A stretch of DNA of 64,000 nucleotides from Dillenia suffruticosa (Eukaryota; Streptophyta; Magnoliopsida; Dilleniales; Dilleniaceae), in NCBI GenBank assembly GCA_033439265.1, contig JAVTVX010000005.1, forward strand, positions 1,002,001-1,066,000, read 5' to 3'. Both the position numbers and the translations under genes were made by a program. Below, piece by piece: positions 1 to 13,415 of this stretch. The notes beneath the pieces are model-generated. The model made no database searches. It was not told where the DNA came from and worked only from the letters and a program-made list of their open reading frames with translations. Numbering within the stretch: the first letter of the stretch is position 1; each line of letters begins with the position of its first letter.

Positions 1-1057
1 CACTTAATTACGGGGTTTAGCTTATATTTGATTTATCATGGCAGTTTATATTTGTTTTATCATGAGTTATGTTATATTTTTTCTACCATGATAAATATTA
101 TTAAAGGTTTTTATGCATGATCTTATGTTAAATAATATAGTTTGTTAATCACCAAAGTGATCAAACCGTAATGTTTATTCATGCAGTGCATATAATTGTC
201 ATTTATACATAATATTAATGAAATGCCTATTATGAAAATTAAATGGGTAAATAAACTAATTAGAATTTCAGAATTATTGTCACTTTATGATTAGTGAACA
301 TTAAGCAGGCAAATTAATATTTTTGTCAAATATATTTGTATATCCAAAGATGGTACCATGTTTCCATATATGCAAGTATATTAAAACTAAAATACAAGAC
401 AATCCAAAGAAAATATTTTTCTGAGACAAACAAAACTAATGTTAAAAGTTTCCAAACCAAAAGCATTCTACCCCACCAAACAGACAAAACAAAATTATCA
501 AAAAGAAACTCTGTAACTCCAAAGGTTTGCCCAAGAAACAAAAATCTCAACGTTCAGATTGCCACAAACTGTAATGTTGTTGGCACAATCTAAGCTAAGT
601 CCAGAAAATACAAAGCGATAAGTTGCTATAGCGTGCATGTCTCGTGAATAAATTAACAATCCAAGTAATGGTGGCAGACACATCACCAAGAAAGTAGACC
701 ACAAGAAGCTTTTTACGTGTTTTGAAACCATAGAAGGTACCAGTTGTGGCAGCCACAAATTGCAGTTTCCCCATTTGAAATATGCACGTTCTTATCAATG
801 TAGCTAAAAGAATGTCACTGCACCCATCGCTCAAATCTCTTGCCAGCCAAAGTTCTTCCATTATTCTTTTAACTCTCAAGTTCTTTTGCGGGGAAATATC
901 TACATGTTAGAAAGGAGCAATGATTTGAACTTACAAACTGAAGCATGCTTACACGCTTAGCTTCTGAAATCAAATTACACTCATCCCATGACTTTTTGGA
1001 GAGGCTAAACAAATAACCAAACATTCACTCATATCTATATGTCCGAAATATATTTTC
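1..1057. other. AT-rich flank and probable CML21 3' UTR
   Basis: I see no convincing gene here. The first 350 bases are very AT-rich with repeated short words such as ttatcatg. The part next to the CML21 stop codon (roughly 600-1057) is less AT-rich and may be that gene's 3' UTR. Short open frames on both strands show no motif and no splice structure that I can recognise. Confidence 0.5.
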
Positions 1058-3316
1058 TCAAACTGTTGCTTCTCCCTCTTCATCATCATCTTCGGCATCG
1101 TCAATGCCAACCCAACGCGTGAAAGCAAAAAGAAATTCTTTGAAATTAACCATTCCATTTTTATCCCAATCCATCTCTTCTGCAAAACAGATCAGGTTCT
1201 GTTAAAATGCGATTAAAATTATAAACCCTTGTGATGTAACTTCATAAGTAGTAGCTTAATTCATATCATGCAAAACAAATGATACAATTGCCTCAGAAAT
1301 TCAACATGTCCTCAACAACCAGCACACGTAGATTGGGAAAGATACAAAAGCAGTCTTTTAGGAGTCAAATTTTCAATGGACAGCAAAAGCATTGCTAAAT
1401 GTCTTTTGTGCTAATCATAAATAATGTCATTAACTATGACTGTATAAACCTAGCTTTAGAAAGACAATTATAGTTGCTAACCAAAATAGGTGGTATATTT
1501 TAGCTAACCAGCAAAGGTCCCTATCAAACCAAGGTTAAAATCTAAAGAGGTGTTTTTCTTGTGCTGCAATCTTGCAGGGGATGAACCCCATACAAGAACA
1601 TCCCCAAAAAAGAAACAAATACAGGGACAGAATGATAACCCTATTAGAAGATTCTAAATAAAATATTGTCAAAGTTTGGTGGGTTTTGGATGAATTCAAG
1701 AAGAGGTGCTGGTCTGTTACAAGAACATCTATATCAATTTTAAATAAGGTCCACTTTTAGAGGAAAATATAAATCAAGACACGATAAATATCATGGCAGA
1801 TATACATATATTTAAACTAAGTAGTATTGCAACAAAGAGGTGTAAACTTAGCATTGATAACAAGACCAAAGAATTACTACAAATACTAGAACAAATTCTG
1901 AAGTAAAACCAGTTATATATTTCAGATATAGTCGTGTTCGAGTTTCAAGCATCTGGTCAAACACCCATCTCTATACCAATTATAGTTTTCTCTCAGGATG
2001 TCCAATTAGGGTTGGGATGGGGGCCTTTAACCTATCATCCTGTTGCCATCCTTATTGTAGTGATAATTTTATTACCATCTAAGAAAGAGAGAGAGATCTG
2101 ACCAAATCTTTTCATTGCAATACGCCCAGAAGAACGTTCTCCTGTTGCAGTCTCATTTATTGCTTCAATCATCTCATTCTTGCTGACATGACCATCCTTA
2201 TTCTTGTCCAAAAATACAAATGCATCCACCAATGTTTCAAAGGTTGCCTCAAGAGTTGGCATTCCCATCCATGATTTCTAGCCAATGATAAAGAAAACAG
2301 AAGATAACCAACATCCGGAAGAAGTGAAACCAACAAAACAGAAAAACCACTAGTGTCACATAAAACTTCCACATCACATCATACTTAAAGAGGAAAGCTA
2401 GTAACAAGTATGCATGAACATGCATGGTGATCATATGCCATAAACTTTTGTATCAGAATCGGCCTAATTAAATTATAAGAAAAGGATGATGATGTTAGGA
2501 TACCGCATGAAGGGCAGTTGTATCCTCCTTGAGAAGATAGACCAGGCAGAGAAGCACAATAAACTCATTGAATTTCATTCCCATGTCATCATTAATATCA
2601 CAAGCTTCAAAGAGATCATTAATTTCTTCCTCTGTAAAAGAAATCTCCAGTTTTTCAAAGCAATGCTTCAGCTCTTCTTTGTCTATGGCACCGTTTTTAT
2701 CCTCATCTAAAAAGAAACAAGAGAATCAGTATTTAGCAGGTAATGAATGGGGAAAAGAGAAAAGAAGAAAAAGTTGGAAAATTGACACCTTTCTGATCCG
2801 AGGACAATGATTGGCTTTAATTGGAAAGTCAAGTTTCATGTCACATATTGGTTTATTATACTCTTCTAAAGAGTAATATCACTACTAAAGGTCAAGTCAA
2901 GAAAATTACAAGTACATCAGGTATCCATAATGAGCAGAAAATAGCAAGGCGTAGATGAACATTCAAGTTCATGAGTTTGGTTGCTGGAAATCACAAATAA
3001 CATATCATAACTTTAAAGGGATGTTAGTTCAGGTTACTTAGGTAAGTGTGTTGCAATTCTCCTAGGTCTAAGGCTCATACTTTATGCTTTTTCAACATTT
3101 TTTTTTCTAGCATGCAGCGTCAATCAGATTTCTGATACATGAACACAAGCACAAGCATATGCGTGTGGATGGGTTTGCATGTAGACATAGAAACAAACAT
3201 ATATGGACGAGCTTGGGCCCCCCTTTTTTGGGAACAAGAACTGCAGCTATGTTTGGTTTCGATGTAACAAAAAATAGCCAGAGAAAAAACACAAAATAGC
3301 AGAAATGATTTATATG

Positions 3317-3361
<45 letters not shown>

Positions 3362-3835
3362 TGTGCAGAAGAAAATGGAGAGGGAGGGGTGCAATATGAT
3401 GACTTCCCAAGAGGCACCCATCCTAGTACTACTCTCACAAAAAGGATTTCTTTGGATGAGGGTATGGGAGAAAGAATGCATTGTAAAACGGTAGCTTATG
3501 CCTACTGGAACGAAGGCAATGCCCTAAAGGCAATCTATTGCCCCCAGACAAATACACTAGGATAGGAAAAACTGCTTTCACCATTCTCAGTAGAAGAAAG
3601 AGTAAAAGCATACATGAACCGTCAATCCGTACCCACCAAATTGTTCAAAGATAGCTTTGCACTTTCTCAAGCTTTCATCTATTTTTGGGAATTTCAATAT
3701 TATGCTGTTGAATGATTTCATGGTGCTACCCTCAGAAGCCCTCCGCTGCATAGCTTCAACCATTTTGGCTTCAAGCTTAGTCTCTGGTACCCACCCCTTT
3801 TTAGGTGAACCTTCCTTCCCCTGCGCGCCTCCCAT
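1058..3835 (-). CDS. CML21: EF-hand calcium-binding protein, CML21-like (4 exons)
   Basis: Probable calcium sensor of the calmodulin-like family. The minus-strand exons are 3835-3637, 2706-2504, 2277-2103 and 1179-1058. All junctions are GT-AG, and the 699 joined bases give 232 aa, close to the usual length of Arabidopsis CML21/CML22. The N-terminus begins MGGAQGKEGSPKKGW, so Gly2 could be myristoylated. The ATG at 3835 is chosen because the family starts MGG; the frame is open one codon further only through a TTG. A conserved block KSFNSIILKFPKID precedes the first EF-hand. There are four EF-hand loops: DEDKNGAIDKEE, DINDDMGMKFNE (non-canonical, with Gly shifted), DKNKDGHVSKNE and DWDKNGMVNFKE. 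The tail is acidic (DDAEDDDEEGE). Introns are at 1180-2102, 2278-2503 and 2707-3636; the last contains an AT microsatellite. Family identity is very likely. No physiological role can be read from the sequence. Confidence 0.93.
3321..3358. repeat. (AT)n microsatellite in CML21 first coding intron
   Basis: About 19 uninterrupted AT dinucleotides lie in the intron between CML21 coding exons 1 and 2. Tracts of this kind are often polymorphic in length. Confidence 0.95.
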
Positions 3836-4820
3836 TTTCAACTACCAGGCTGGTGCAACAGGATGGAATTCAAGCTGCAGGATGTAATTCAGTAGTTTAC
3901 CTGCCAAAATATATGTGGTCAGAACAGGATTCATCATCTGAGCAATCAGAGCACAATCTGTGAAGAGCACATACAAATTCAAGTTGGAATAGTTATACAC
4001 AAGAATTCATCAATTATTATGCTCAATTAGGCAAAAAAGTGAAGAAGATCTTTAGAATCATAAACATTGCTTTTACAGTTTCTCTCATCAGACCTGCCCC
4101 CAAATCCTCCTCTTCTCCCCCTCCCAAGAAACTTCCCAAGAAAAGGAAAAGATGGTGAGTCAAAGCAATACACATGAGTTCATTAATAGTATTGGTCTAT
4201 CACAATGCCTCTGTTCCAGTCATCCAGATTTACTTAGATTGCATGCTTGAACTAAAGGAGCTCTAGATTCACCTACTATGCAAGGTCATCTAGTCATGGG
4301 ACATTGTCAGCTTCCCAGTTGTGTGAAGTATTAGCATTGGAGAAGGTAAAATCCCATAAATCTCAACTGGCTTTGTTGTACAATGGGGCTAAGAGACAAA
4401 AAATACAAAGCATGGTTATTCTAAATTTAGGACTTCACAGAACTACTTTCAAGAGGTAGAACTATAGAATCCAAGAATTATGTAGGGATTCTACCAGGGG
4501 AAAAAAAGCAAAGAAAATTGAATCAAAATGGCTGTAACATTGTAAAGAATGAGTATTTTACTATCTATGCACCAAAGCACACATCACCCAAAACATTAGA
4601 ATATATAGTCGTAATAGAAACTCAAAGGTCCTCTTCCTTCTAGAGTTGATGATTGACGATAGCACAATACTCTTTCCTGTATTGAGTTTCAAGATCACAT
4701 TATGTTCTAGAATATTAGATCCATGACGGGTTTTTTACCTAAATAATGATATTTTTTTGAAATTATTTAAATAGCATTTTTTTTTATTCCAAAACTAGTG
4801 ACGTCGCTTTTGCAGAGCAC

Positions 4821-5680
4821 GACATCAAGTGTTTATAACATGATTTAAAAAAAAAAATTGAGGTCGTGCTCCGAGACGGTGACATCTGATATCGCAGTCC
4901 CATACGCTAAGTCCAGAACGGAAAAGAAAGCAGTGGCGTCTCATTCTCTCTCTCTCTCTCTCTCTCAAGAGACCCCTTCTCATTCTCTCTCAATACCTGA
5001 AGTTCAGATCGGAAAAGAAAGAAGTGGCGTCTCTTCCAATTTCAACCCCACCCCCCCTCATGCCTCCTACCCTCCCCCTTCAATTCACCAGAAGCCTCAG
5101 CACCAATTCGAAGCCAACCCTCTCATTATTCAGTCTCACCCCTTAAATGCCTCATCAATTTCAGCAAATGCATCCTCCACACAGGCAACAACCCCCCCCC
5201 ACCCCACACAAGAGACCCCTTTTGAACCAAACTCCTTATTTCCCTTCACCATCTTCCTCCTCTTCAACTCTCGTCAAATTGCCTTCTCTCACTTCCTCTC
5301 TTCAGCATTACAAGTTCCCTTCAAAACCCCACTTCAATTCTTCTTACCCATCTCTCTATTCCATCATTTCCTCTGCCAAGCTCTCTGCTTTCGGAGTTCT
5401 TCGCTGTCTCCGTCGTCTTCATGTTCATCTCCATCTCGTTTTGCTTCTTTCCCTTCCTTTCTTTTACTTCTTTCTCTCCCATCCGAGCCACTCTTTCCTC
5501 CTTGATTTCCTCTCTGCTTTTGCCTTCTCCGCCCCTCTTCTCTTTTCCCTCAATCCCGTCGTTCCTCGTTTGCGCTCAATTCGCTTGTTTCTCACCCGCT
5601 CATTCTTGATGACGTCATGGTTTGGGACCGCGGCATCAATTTTTTTTTTTTTCAAATCATGTTTTGAACAATTGATGTCA
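4821..5680. mobile_element. Non-autonomous inverted-repeat element (about 0.86 kb)
   Basis: The left end reads gacatcaagtg..acatgattt, then an A-run, then ttgaggtcgtgctc. The right end, reverse-complemented, reads tgacatcaattg..acatgattt, then an A-run, then ttgatgccgcggtc. These arms are about 70 bases each and clearly homologous. The interior is pyrimidine-rich (CT tracts, runs of C and T) and encodes no recognisable transposase. A 215-codon open frame across it is Ser/Pro/Phe-rich, lacks an ATG and looks like low-complexity translation. Several GACGTC/GACATC-like words recur in both arms. It probably lies in the CML21 5'-UTR intron. The family (MITE or foldback) cannot be named. Confidence 0.65.
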
Positions 5681-7000
5681 CGCATTCTTGATGAATGTAA
5701 GTACAAAATATATGAAAATCTTGCGAGACACAAATCATAGCATTTCTCATCGGAGGTACAATTCCAGATTTGGATTTTGCAATGCAGCATATTGCCACAA
5801 GAAAAGAGACCCAAAAAAAATCACAAATTTATGTGACCTAATAGACAACTTAATGACATTCTGGTTACTCAAATAGTTCATAAAATGGTTTAGGCGAAAT
5901 CTTGGGCATATCATTGTGAAACTTAATTCCTCAAATTTCTAGAAGTGCAAACTCCTTGTCAGTTAGAGATTTATCCTTAAGCTCAACATACTTGAAAAGT
6001 GTAGTACGTCGTATCCGCTTCAAGGAGAATTTCTACTTTTTAATGACAGAAGTTGAAAATTTAATTTCAGAGGGCAACCAGATAGTCTCCTAATCATCCG
6101 CCAAATTAATAATGTAGAGGGAAGAAAGAATCAAAAGGAAGCAGAACATATTAAGCTACACAAAAATTACTAGCCGATCAAGATAGTTATCCACATCATA
6201 TAGCAATTAAAACAGTGATTCATATCAAAATCTCAGACTCCCAGATCTGTATTTTGTACAGAATTCAAAGGAAAAGCCAAAATTTCTTAAAAGTAGAACA
6301 AATAAACCTTCAATTCCTTCCCTGCCCTACATTGAATACTGCGAAAGAAAGAATTTAAACCTTGTTTAGGCTCTCACCTTCGACGAATCAAACCCAGAAA
6401 GAAAAACCTCGCCTTTTTGCAATCTTCAATGATTGTAAGCTAACAAAATTAATAAAAATCAGCAACTCAATATAACAAAAAGCCAATACTAAAAACATCA
6501 TGGAAAAAAAATGATTGAAAGAATACCCAGATGAGAAATGGAGAGAATATACTGTGAAGAGCCTTGGGAATTGCTAGAAGATCTCAAAGAAAGCTACTTT
6601 TTCCCAGTGATTTGTTTAACAAAACATCTCGTGAAAGATGTGAAAAAGGTTCCAATGTTTGAAATTGGAAAAGAGGAGTGTATTGTGGGGGTGGGGGAGA
6701 GAGAGGCTGATGGCGTTGTGCGAAGTTGTGCTAAATATGGTGGAGGAGTTCGTCGAATTGAGTGGCTGCTTGGATGTGTACGATTGGCTTGTCAGCCATC
6801 ATTTATGCTTTCTCCACCACGTCCTTTAAACCTTCTCGAAGTCCACGCTTCTTTCCCTTCTTCCCTATTTTGCCCACCTCAGTCCCCCAATTTTACAATT
6901 ATGGCCGGACAGCACACATAGGGCCGAGCCGACATTTGAGCGCGTTCGGATCAAACGCTTATTATTATTATTAAAAATACGACTTAATAAAGTTCAAAAA
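5681..7000. other. CML21 upstream region
   Basis: Apart from the candidate 5'-UTR exon there is nothing I can name. A plus-strand open frame at 6538-6921 has no recognisable domain and lies where the CML21 promoter and 5' UTR would be. I treat it as antisense to regulatory sequence. Confidence 0.4.
6378..6500 (-). other. Candidate CML21 5'-UTR exon with splice donor
   Basis: Read on the minus strand, the sequence ends ttcgtcgaag followed by gtgagagcc, a near-consensus donor at 6377. A plausible acceptor (ttttggcag) occurs near 3900, just upstream of the CML21 ATG. This suggests a non-coding first exon here and a roughly 2.5-kb 5'-UTR intron holding the inverted-repeat element at 4821-5680. 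The right boundary is a guess. A transcript would be needed to confirm the model. Confidence 0.35.
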
Positions 7001-10000
7001 TCTCATTCTTGGCTAAGGTTGAATCTTTTAGTAAATTTTATTTCATATAAAAAAAATTATTTTTTGGATTAAATGTTTGCTGTCTTTTATAATTTTTCCT
7101 TACTTCCACATTCATATTTTACAAAAACTCATTTTTTTTTTTCAAAGAGACCGATTTTTGTCTATTAGAAAACAAGGGAACTAGCAATCCAGGTAGGAAT
7201 GCTAGTCACCCGCAATGTGCTACCCAAATGTCCTTAAATGGTACCATCACCATAAGACATGGATGCTGAATATTCCTCTAAATTGATTACATCTAAATAT
7301 AAAAATAGAAGATATTTTATATTTTGTTTTTTGTTTTTGATGCATGTGATTAAGTTGATGAGGGACCGATTACGAAGCTGGATCAATAGAAAATTAATCT
7401 TAATGAGATTAGATATTAAATCTTTTAATTAAATTTTACATTTAAAATTTAAGAATAGACGATATTATATTGAAAGAGTTATCCTCCTAAAAAGGATTCT
7501 CACCGATACTTAAACTTATCTATAAAAAAAATAAATAAATACTCAAATCTCGAAATATGATTTTAAATATCGATGTGAAAAAAAAAAAAAGAGAATAGAT
7601 CGTCTACTTGTCTCTTCCATTTGATCATTTTGGTCAAAGGATTCTACCAGTAAACTTAAACAAATTTATAATATTTTAATATTTTTTTAAATATAAGTAA
7701 TTATAATACTAATTAAAGCAAAATTTAATACTTAAATTATTTTACTATTTTATGCCACGTATATATACACACATATTCCCGGTCAATGTTTAAGAAGAAT
7801 ATAACATTTATACTATTCAAAATTTTGTACAAATATATAATTTTTCTAATTATTACGTATTATAATTTAGTAATTAAAGTTTTTAAGTATTGGATGAATA
7901 AATTTTTGTTCATGTATAAATTATGATTAATAAAATAAATTTTATTACTATAATTAATAAAACAAATTTTGCGTCACATATTTTTAATGTGAAAATGATA
8001 TCCAACATAACTTATGTATAAATTATGACTAATAAAGAAAAATTTATAATTGTTACAAATAAAACAAGTTTTCTATCGTATTTATGATATCCGATTAATC
8101 GAACAAAATTAATTAAAATATAATTTCTGATACCGATCAGTTATTAAAATAAAAGATACAATGACAAACAAAAAACAACCAAAAGGGAAAAATACAAAGT
8201 AAACAAAATTAGTTCCAATGCCATAATTCTCCTCGTAAATTCTCTTGTTGGCTTTTATACAAACCTCATGTGACAAAACATCAACTTGAAAAAGGGAAAA
8301 ATACAAAGTAAACAAAATTAGTTCCAATGCCATAATTCTCCTCTCCCGTACCTGAGAGTCTCAAAATTTACAAATGACGCTTTTTATAACAATATATTAC
8401 CGTTATGATTTTAAATTTTAATATCGTAACGGATAAGATTCTTTTGTCAAGTCTTTACTTCTTCACTGGCACCATTAACCCTGGTAAAACCCATAAAAGA
8501 CGAGACCCAAGACGAGAGAGAACGGAGTATAAAGAAGAAAGAAAGGAGAGGAGGGAGAAACAAACGCCGTGGGCCAGTCCCCCGGGGGGGGGGAGGAGGA
8601 GAAAGAAAGAAGTGAGGGGAGAAAAAGTGTTGAAGAATGCAGATTTTATAAAGGCTGCAAAGAAAAAATGTTGAATCCGAGTACTTGACTTGGAGCCACT
8701 TTTCTCTCTCTACTATTTGTTTTAGTTCTTTCTCCCCTCTTTCTCTCTTCTCTCTACTGATCCTTTTCCGTGCTTTAAGAATAAAATTATCATAAAGATT
8801 ATTACTCTTTTGAGTGTTCCCATGAATTTTATCTGCAATGTGAAAATTTAGGCTTGCAAAGGTCATAGCCATTTGAGATTTCCAGAATGCAGAAGAAAAA
8901 GCTTAGGCTTGCAAAGTTTAGGTACTGTACGAGTAATACCAATGCATCCTCAAAATATATGTAGTTCCGAAAGCAATAATGGCAAATCCATTCTCCCTAG
9001 GTTTCACATCCAAGGGTGAAACACAAAGCTCAGAGATTGTAAAGTTAGAAAAGAAAGAAATTTTCTTTTATCACTAGCAATTCCTCGATGAGATCAAGAC
9101 CCATTTCGGATATTACTGCAGAGATGAAACCCAAACGTCAACAACTTCAGCTTGAGACAAAAAGCTTTAGATAGTCTGTGCCTTATGGGCTCACTCATTT
9201 TCAAAGTAAAGATCATGAATAAAAGTCCAAATATACCCCCCCTAGAGGAAAGAATATTCAAGGTTCGAACAATGAGTTTACTTGGAAGAACATATAGGAA
9301 AATTAGTTGTATTCATTTTTTGATGCAGCATTTACATTGTGTTTTGAGATACGGTGAGTATTCAATTATAAGGTAGGTGAGAAAATGAAAAATTTTGGTG
9401 GGTCATCCCCACTTTTCTCACAAAAATTTGATGTAATATGGTGAGAATTGGATAGATTGTATATGATACTCTATTTCAATTTTAATATTCCTAATACCCA
9501 TATACTTATATTTTCTATTTATGAAGTATGCTCAAGGTTCAATTTTGGTTTTCCTCTCTTGGGATTTTGATATTCAAGGCATCTAATTCTCCTTGTAAAA
9601 GTATTTATCATTTTGAACATTTTTTTAAAGTAATTTTCATTAAATCTTACCTACCAAAACATTATGTCATGAAACTTTTCAAAAAATGGTATTCAAACCA
9701 GTGCATGTGGTGGCCACATGTTCAGCTTACACAAGCATTAAAGGTATTTGGTCACTCAAACTAATAGTACACTTGATTGGAGTCCTTATGGCTACAATAA
9801 TTTAGTTATGCTTACCCCTCAACAACTCAAACAAGTGGATTATTTGGTTTGGTTTGATTTGTAATCTCATGGTAATGACCAAATTTTTCTAAAAAGAATT
9901 TCATTGAGGTAAATATACCGCAGCTTATTTAATAGACTTTTCATCCCAATACAAATTTACTTTGAAATCCGTGATTATCTAATTGAAAATTTTTGTATCT

Positions 10001-10180
10001 ATACTTTTAATATATATTTTTTATATGGTTATAATTAATATTAAATTATGATATTTCCTTGATAATACATAAATACAAATGTAACGGCCGTCAATACCAA
10101 CCATGCTACACACGGTGACTTGTATATGGCTCTCTGATTCATTGAAATTAACGTTTGTTCTTCAATCTGATATATATTAA
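7001..10180. other. AT-rich intergenic region
   Basis: No gene is visible between the CML21 upstream region and the F-box gene. The stretch has A/T homopolymers, a 54-bp direct repeat near 8.2-8.3 kb and a purine-rich block around 8490-8620 that includes a run of five C followed by about eleven G. Open frames are short and without motifs. Confidence 0.5.
8181..8343. repeat. 54-bp direct repeat, period 109
   Basis: The same roughly 54-base word, starting aaaagggaaaaatacaaag and ending ataattctcctc, occurs at 8181-8234 and again at 8290-8343 with essentially no mismatch. A 55-base spacer separates them. The identity suggests a recent local duplication. Confidence 0.9.
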
Positions 10181-11311
10181 GGGATCGGTGGATTTCGATA
10201 TCGATAAACAACATTATCTTGAACTACAACTGGTGTTAAATTGAGAGATATAGAAAAGCTATTCTCAAATCCATAAGCAATTTGCACTCAACCTCCTCAA
10301 CCTCTACTTGGCATTTAATTTATCTCAGAGCAATTGAACTCAAGGTAACTCTTTCTCTCCCTCTATTTTCTCGCTTGTTTTCAAATTTTACCTTTATTCT
10401 TGTCTTTAATCAAATTGTCGGGAAGAATCTGTCAGTTATATATGGGCGAAAGTGTGTGCGAGTGATATTTGAGTTTCTAAGGTGCAATTTTTGTTTCTTA
10501 ATTGAAGATGATTACGGTATTCAATAAGAAGTGAAGTCAGGTTTAATTAGTGGAAAACATGAAACTAGGGCATCGAGTTTTTTAATAGTATTATCTATTA
10601 AAAATGCATTACGTAAAAGGACGGAGGGGGATTAATGTTATAATTTTTAAGGAACAAATAACATTTTTAGGATTTTAGAACCATCTAAAAGCTATTGCTG
10701 GCATTTTCAACCTTTTTGTGATATTATTGTGACTTTTAACGACATTTTGAAGTTTTTTCCAGAATTATCGCTAAAAGTGTACATATCTTTCCACCCAAGA
10801 TCTAGAAGTGTGGCGACAATGTCCCCTGGCCCTGGCAGTGCCCCAGATTCAAGGCCCCTAGTTTAATCATGGATATGAAAATGTTTTATTTGGTTACGAT
10901 CACCTACAAAACAAAAAGTTTATTTTAGGGTTAGCGAATTAGAATAAATAACATTTTAAAATAATTTTCGTATAATATGCAATCATAATTTTAGAACTTT
11001 TAGCTATATTTTTGAAATGTCATGCCCTGCACAACCCCCGCAGGGACAATGGTTGCAGTACGTCTGAAAATATTGCATTCTTATATTAAAAAATGTGCAA
11101 CAATCAATGGAGTGTATCATATGCATCCATGTGGAAATTACGGCCAAAGCATCTTCATCCCCGATTTTTGTTTTCCTTCCATCTTCTGTGCTTCTTTTAA
11201 TTTTTCATTAATTTCCCTAGTTGATTGGAGTTGTTTTGCTGATTTGTTTGGACAATGAAATACAAAATATGCAGTTTTATGTGGTCGTTCCATTTTCCTT
11301 CAGGGAAAACC

Positions 11312-12968
11312 ATGGATCATTCTCAAGATAAGAAGCCCAAGATTGGGGCGGGAGATGATGGGAAAGACAGACTGAGTGATTTACCAGATGCACTTATAAC
11401 TCGAATCCTATCACGTCTGCCGATCAAGGAGGCCGTGCGCACAAGTGTACTATCAACAAAGTGGGAGCGCAAGTGGATGACTACAACAAATATAAGTCTT
11501 GATGACAGCTTGCTCAACTATGGAGACCGCCGGTTCAAGAAAGCATACTTCATGAATGTTGTTGACAATATACTTCTTCGAATCGGAAGCTCAGCCATTG
11601 AAGACTTCTCTCTTGCTTGTCGTGGCAAATATCCAGAATGTCGGGTATGCACATGGATTGCTGCAGTTATACGGCACAGGGTCCAAAGGCTTGATATTTG
11701 CCTACTTGAAAATGAGCCCTTCACTTTACCCCGTTGTCTAATGACTTCTGATTCACTTAGAGATTTAAAGTTAGATGGGAGCTGCCAGCTCAAAGTTCCT
11801 TCTTCTACATGGTTTTCAAGCCTTAAGTTTCTAAGCCTAGAGAGGGTCACCATATTTTACCTTTGTGGCACGGCGGATTCTACAGAAATCTTGCTGCAAT
11901 TTCCAGTCTTGGAATATTTTTCTTGTAGGGATTGTAAATGGTTAAATTTGAAAGTTGTGAGGATTGAGGCCCCGGCTCTCAAGAGCGTTATGATGAGATC
12001 ATCATCGGCATTTATGAGGACGAGGAAACATGATTATCCTCTGGATTTGAAGTTTAAGATCTCTGCAATTGATCTCACAACTTTGGTGTATTACGGCGAT
12101 TTCTCAGAAGAGTTTACTCTACCTACACCACTGGGGATTGTTGATGCTGATGTCAATGTTGGGTATGATTATATATCCAGCAACCTAAATTGGGAACGTC
12201 AACTTGGTCTTCGAGCATATACATATCTGCAAAAACTCTCCGGTGTTAGATATCTGACACTGGTCGCCTTGACCTTCAAGGTACGATCGTATATTTCAAA
12301 TTCAAATTCTTGTTCCATCTACGGGTATCAAATGCATCGTCTCTGCTAAAGGGGAAAATGTTCACATGTATTGATCATTTTTATGCCCACAAGTACTAAT
12401 GCTTGCATATGTTTCTGGGGTATACAGCGCCTTCACTATGCAGACGAGCTGCCTATATTCGACAAGTTGGTAGAACTCAAAATAATTGGGTATGTTGTGT
12501 TTGGTCGGACTTTGTTGGGCTTACTTCGACGGATGCCACTTCTTCAATCTCTCACCATTGTAATATACTAAGCATCTCTGGTTCAATTATGTTTTCCCTA
12601 CTTTTTCTCATTCAATTTGAAGGACTGAGAAAAAATTCTTGCATAATTTGAAAATGATGTTTTTTCCTATAATGTCTCAGGGTATTACAGAAACAGAAGA
12701 AGGGAGTTTGACGACGGTGCCTAAATGTATTGTTTCCAGCCTGAAGTTCATCAAGATCCGACATTTTGATGCAAAAGGTTTTGATTCCTTGAATTTTCTT
12801 CTGAAGCATGCCAGAGTGTTGGAGACTATACATATAACATTCATAGAAAGTTGGAAGTTGAAACAGAGACAAAGGAAGAAAATGGAGAAGTTCAAAATGA
12901 AAATACTAGCTATGCCAAAGAGATCTCGTTCCGCTAAATTTATATTTTCTTTGGAAAAATTTAGATAG
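11312..12968 (+). CDS. F-box / LRR / FBD-type protein (3 exons)
   Basis: Predicted substrate adaptor of an SCF ubiquitin ligase. Exons are 11312-12280, 12428-12559 and 12681-12968, all with GT-AG introns in phase 0, giving 462 aa. The F-box lies at about residues 19-58 (DRLSDLPDALITRILSRLP, then LSTKWERKWM), the standard Skp1-binding motif of plant FBD/LRR F-box proteins. Leucine-rich segments follow (SSLKFLSLERVTI, FPVLEYFSC). The last exon resembles an FBD domain (CIVSSLKFIKIRHF, FLLKHARVLETI, ILAMPKRSRSAKF). The acceptor ttccttcag lies a few bases before the ATG, and a good donor (caag/gtaact) sits at 10344/10345, so a 5'-UTR intron is likely. The C-terminal half is shorter than in many family members. 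The frame is intact, so I call it a gene. The family is large and fast-evolving, so no target can be inferred. Confidence 0.88.
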
Positions 12969-13415
12969 TGTGGAGCATTATTTCTTCATGATTAATCACA
13001 GTTCTGAGTTCATGTTCATGTCCTTTTTATTTTATTTGTTTATTATTATTTTTTTTGTAAGGGCTGTCTTCATTGTTGATCTATATATCTTTTGCCATTA
13101 CTTTTACCAATTTTAGTACTTTCTCGTATAACTTTTTTATCATCTAAATTTTATTGATGATTACCGAAACCAATTTCATATACCTCAATACCCCATCTCT
13201 CCACACCCTTCATCATCATCTAAATTGACAATTACTTAAGTCAATTTCAATTTTGGTTTTCTTGCAATTTCCTTGCATCACTTTCCCTCCTCAGTAGAAA
13301 CTGTTGCCAAATATACTATAAATCAACTTTATTGATCCTCGTGCTATTTGCCATAAACGCAAACATGAAAATCGACTTTCACAAATACACGACGGAAAGC
13401 TCTGTCTCTGTCTCT
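12969..13415. other. Intergenic, probable F-box 3' UTR
   Basis: A short AT-rich stretch between the F-box stop codon and the convergent zinc-ribbon relic. I see no gene in it. Confidence 0.5.

Noticed and set aside
336..879. Overlapping open frames on both strands near the left edge
   Set aside because: They have no family motifs and overlap each other. They fit 3' UTR or intergenic sequence.
4858..5505. 215-codon plus-strand open frame
   Set aside because: It begins at TTG, lies wholly inside an inverted-repeat element and is translated from CT- and C-rich low-complexity DNA (Ser/Pro/Phe-rich). No domain is visible.
6538..6921. 127-codon plus-strand open frame
   Set aside because: No recognisable domain and no splice context. 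It is antisense to the likely CML21 promoter/5'-UTR region.
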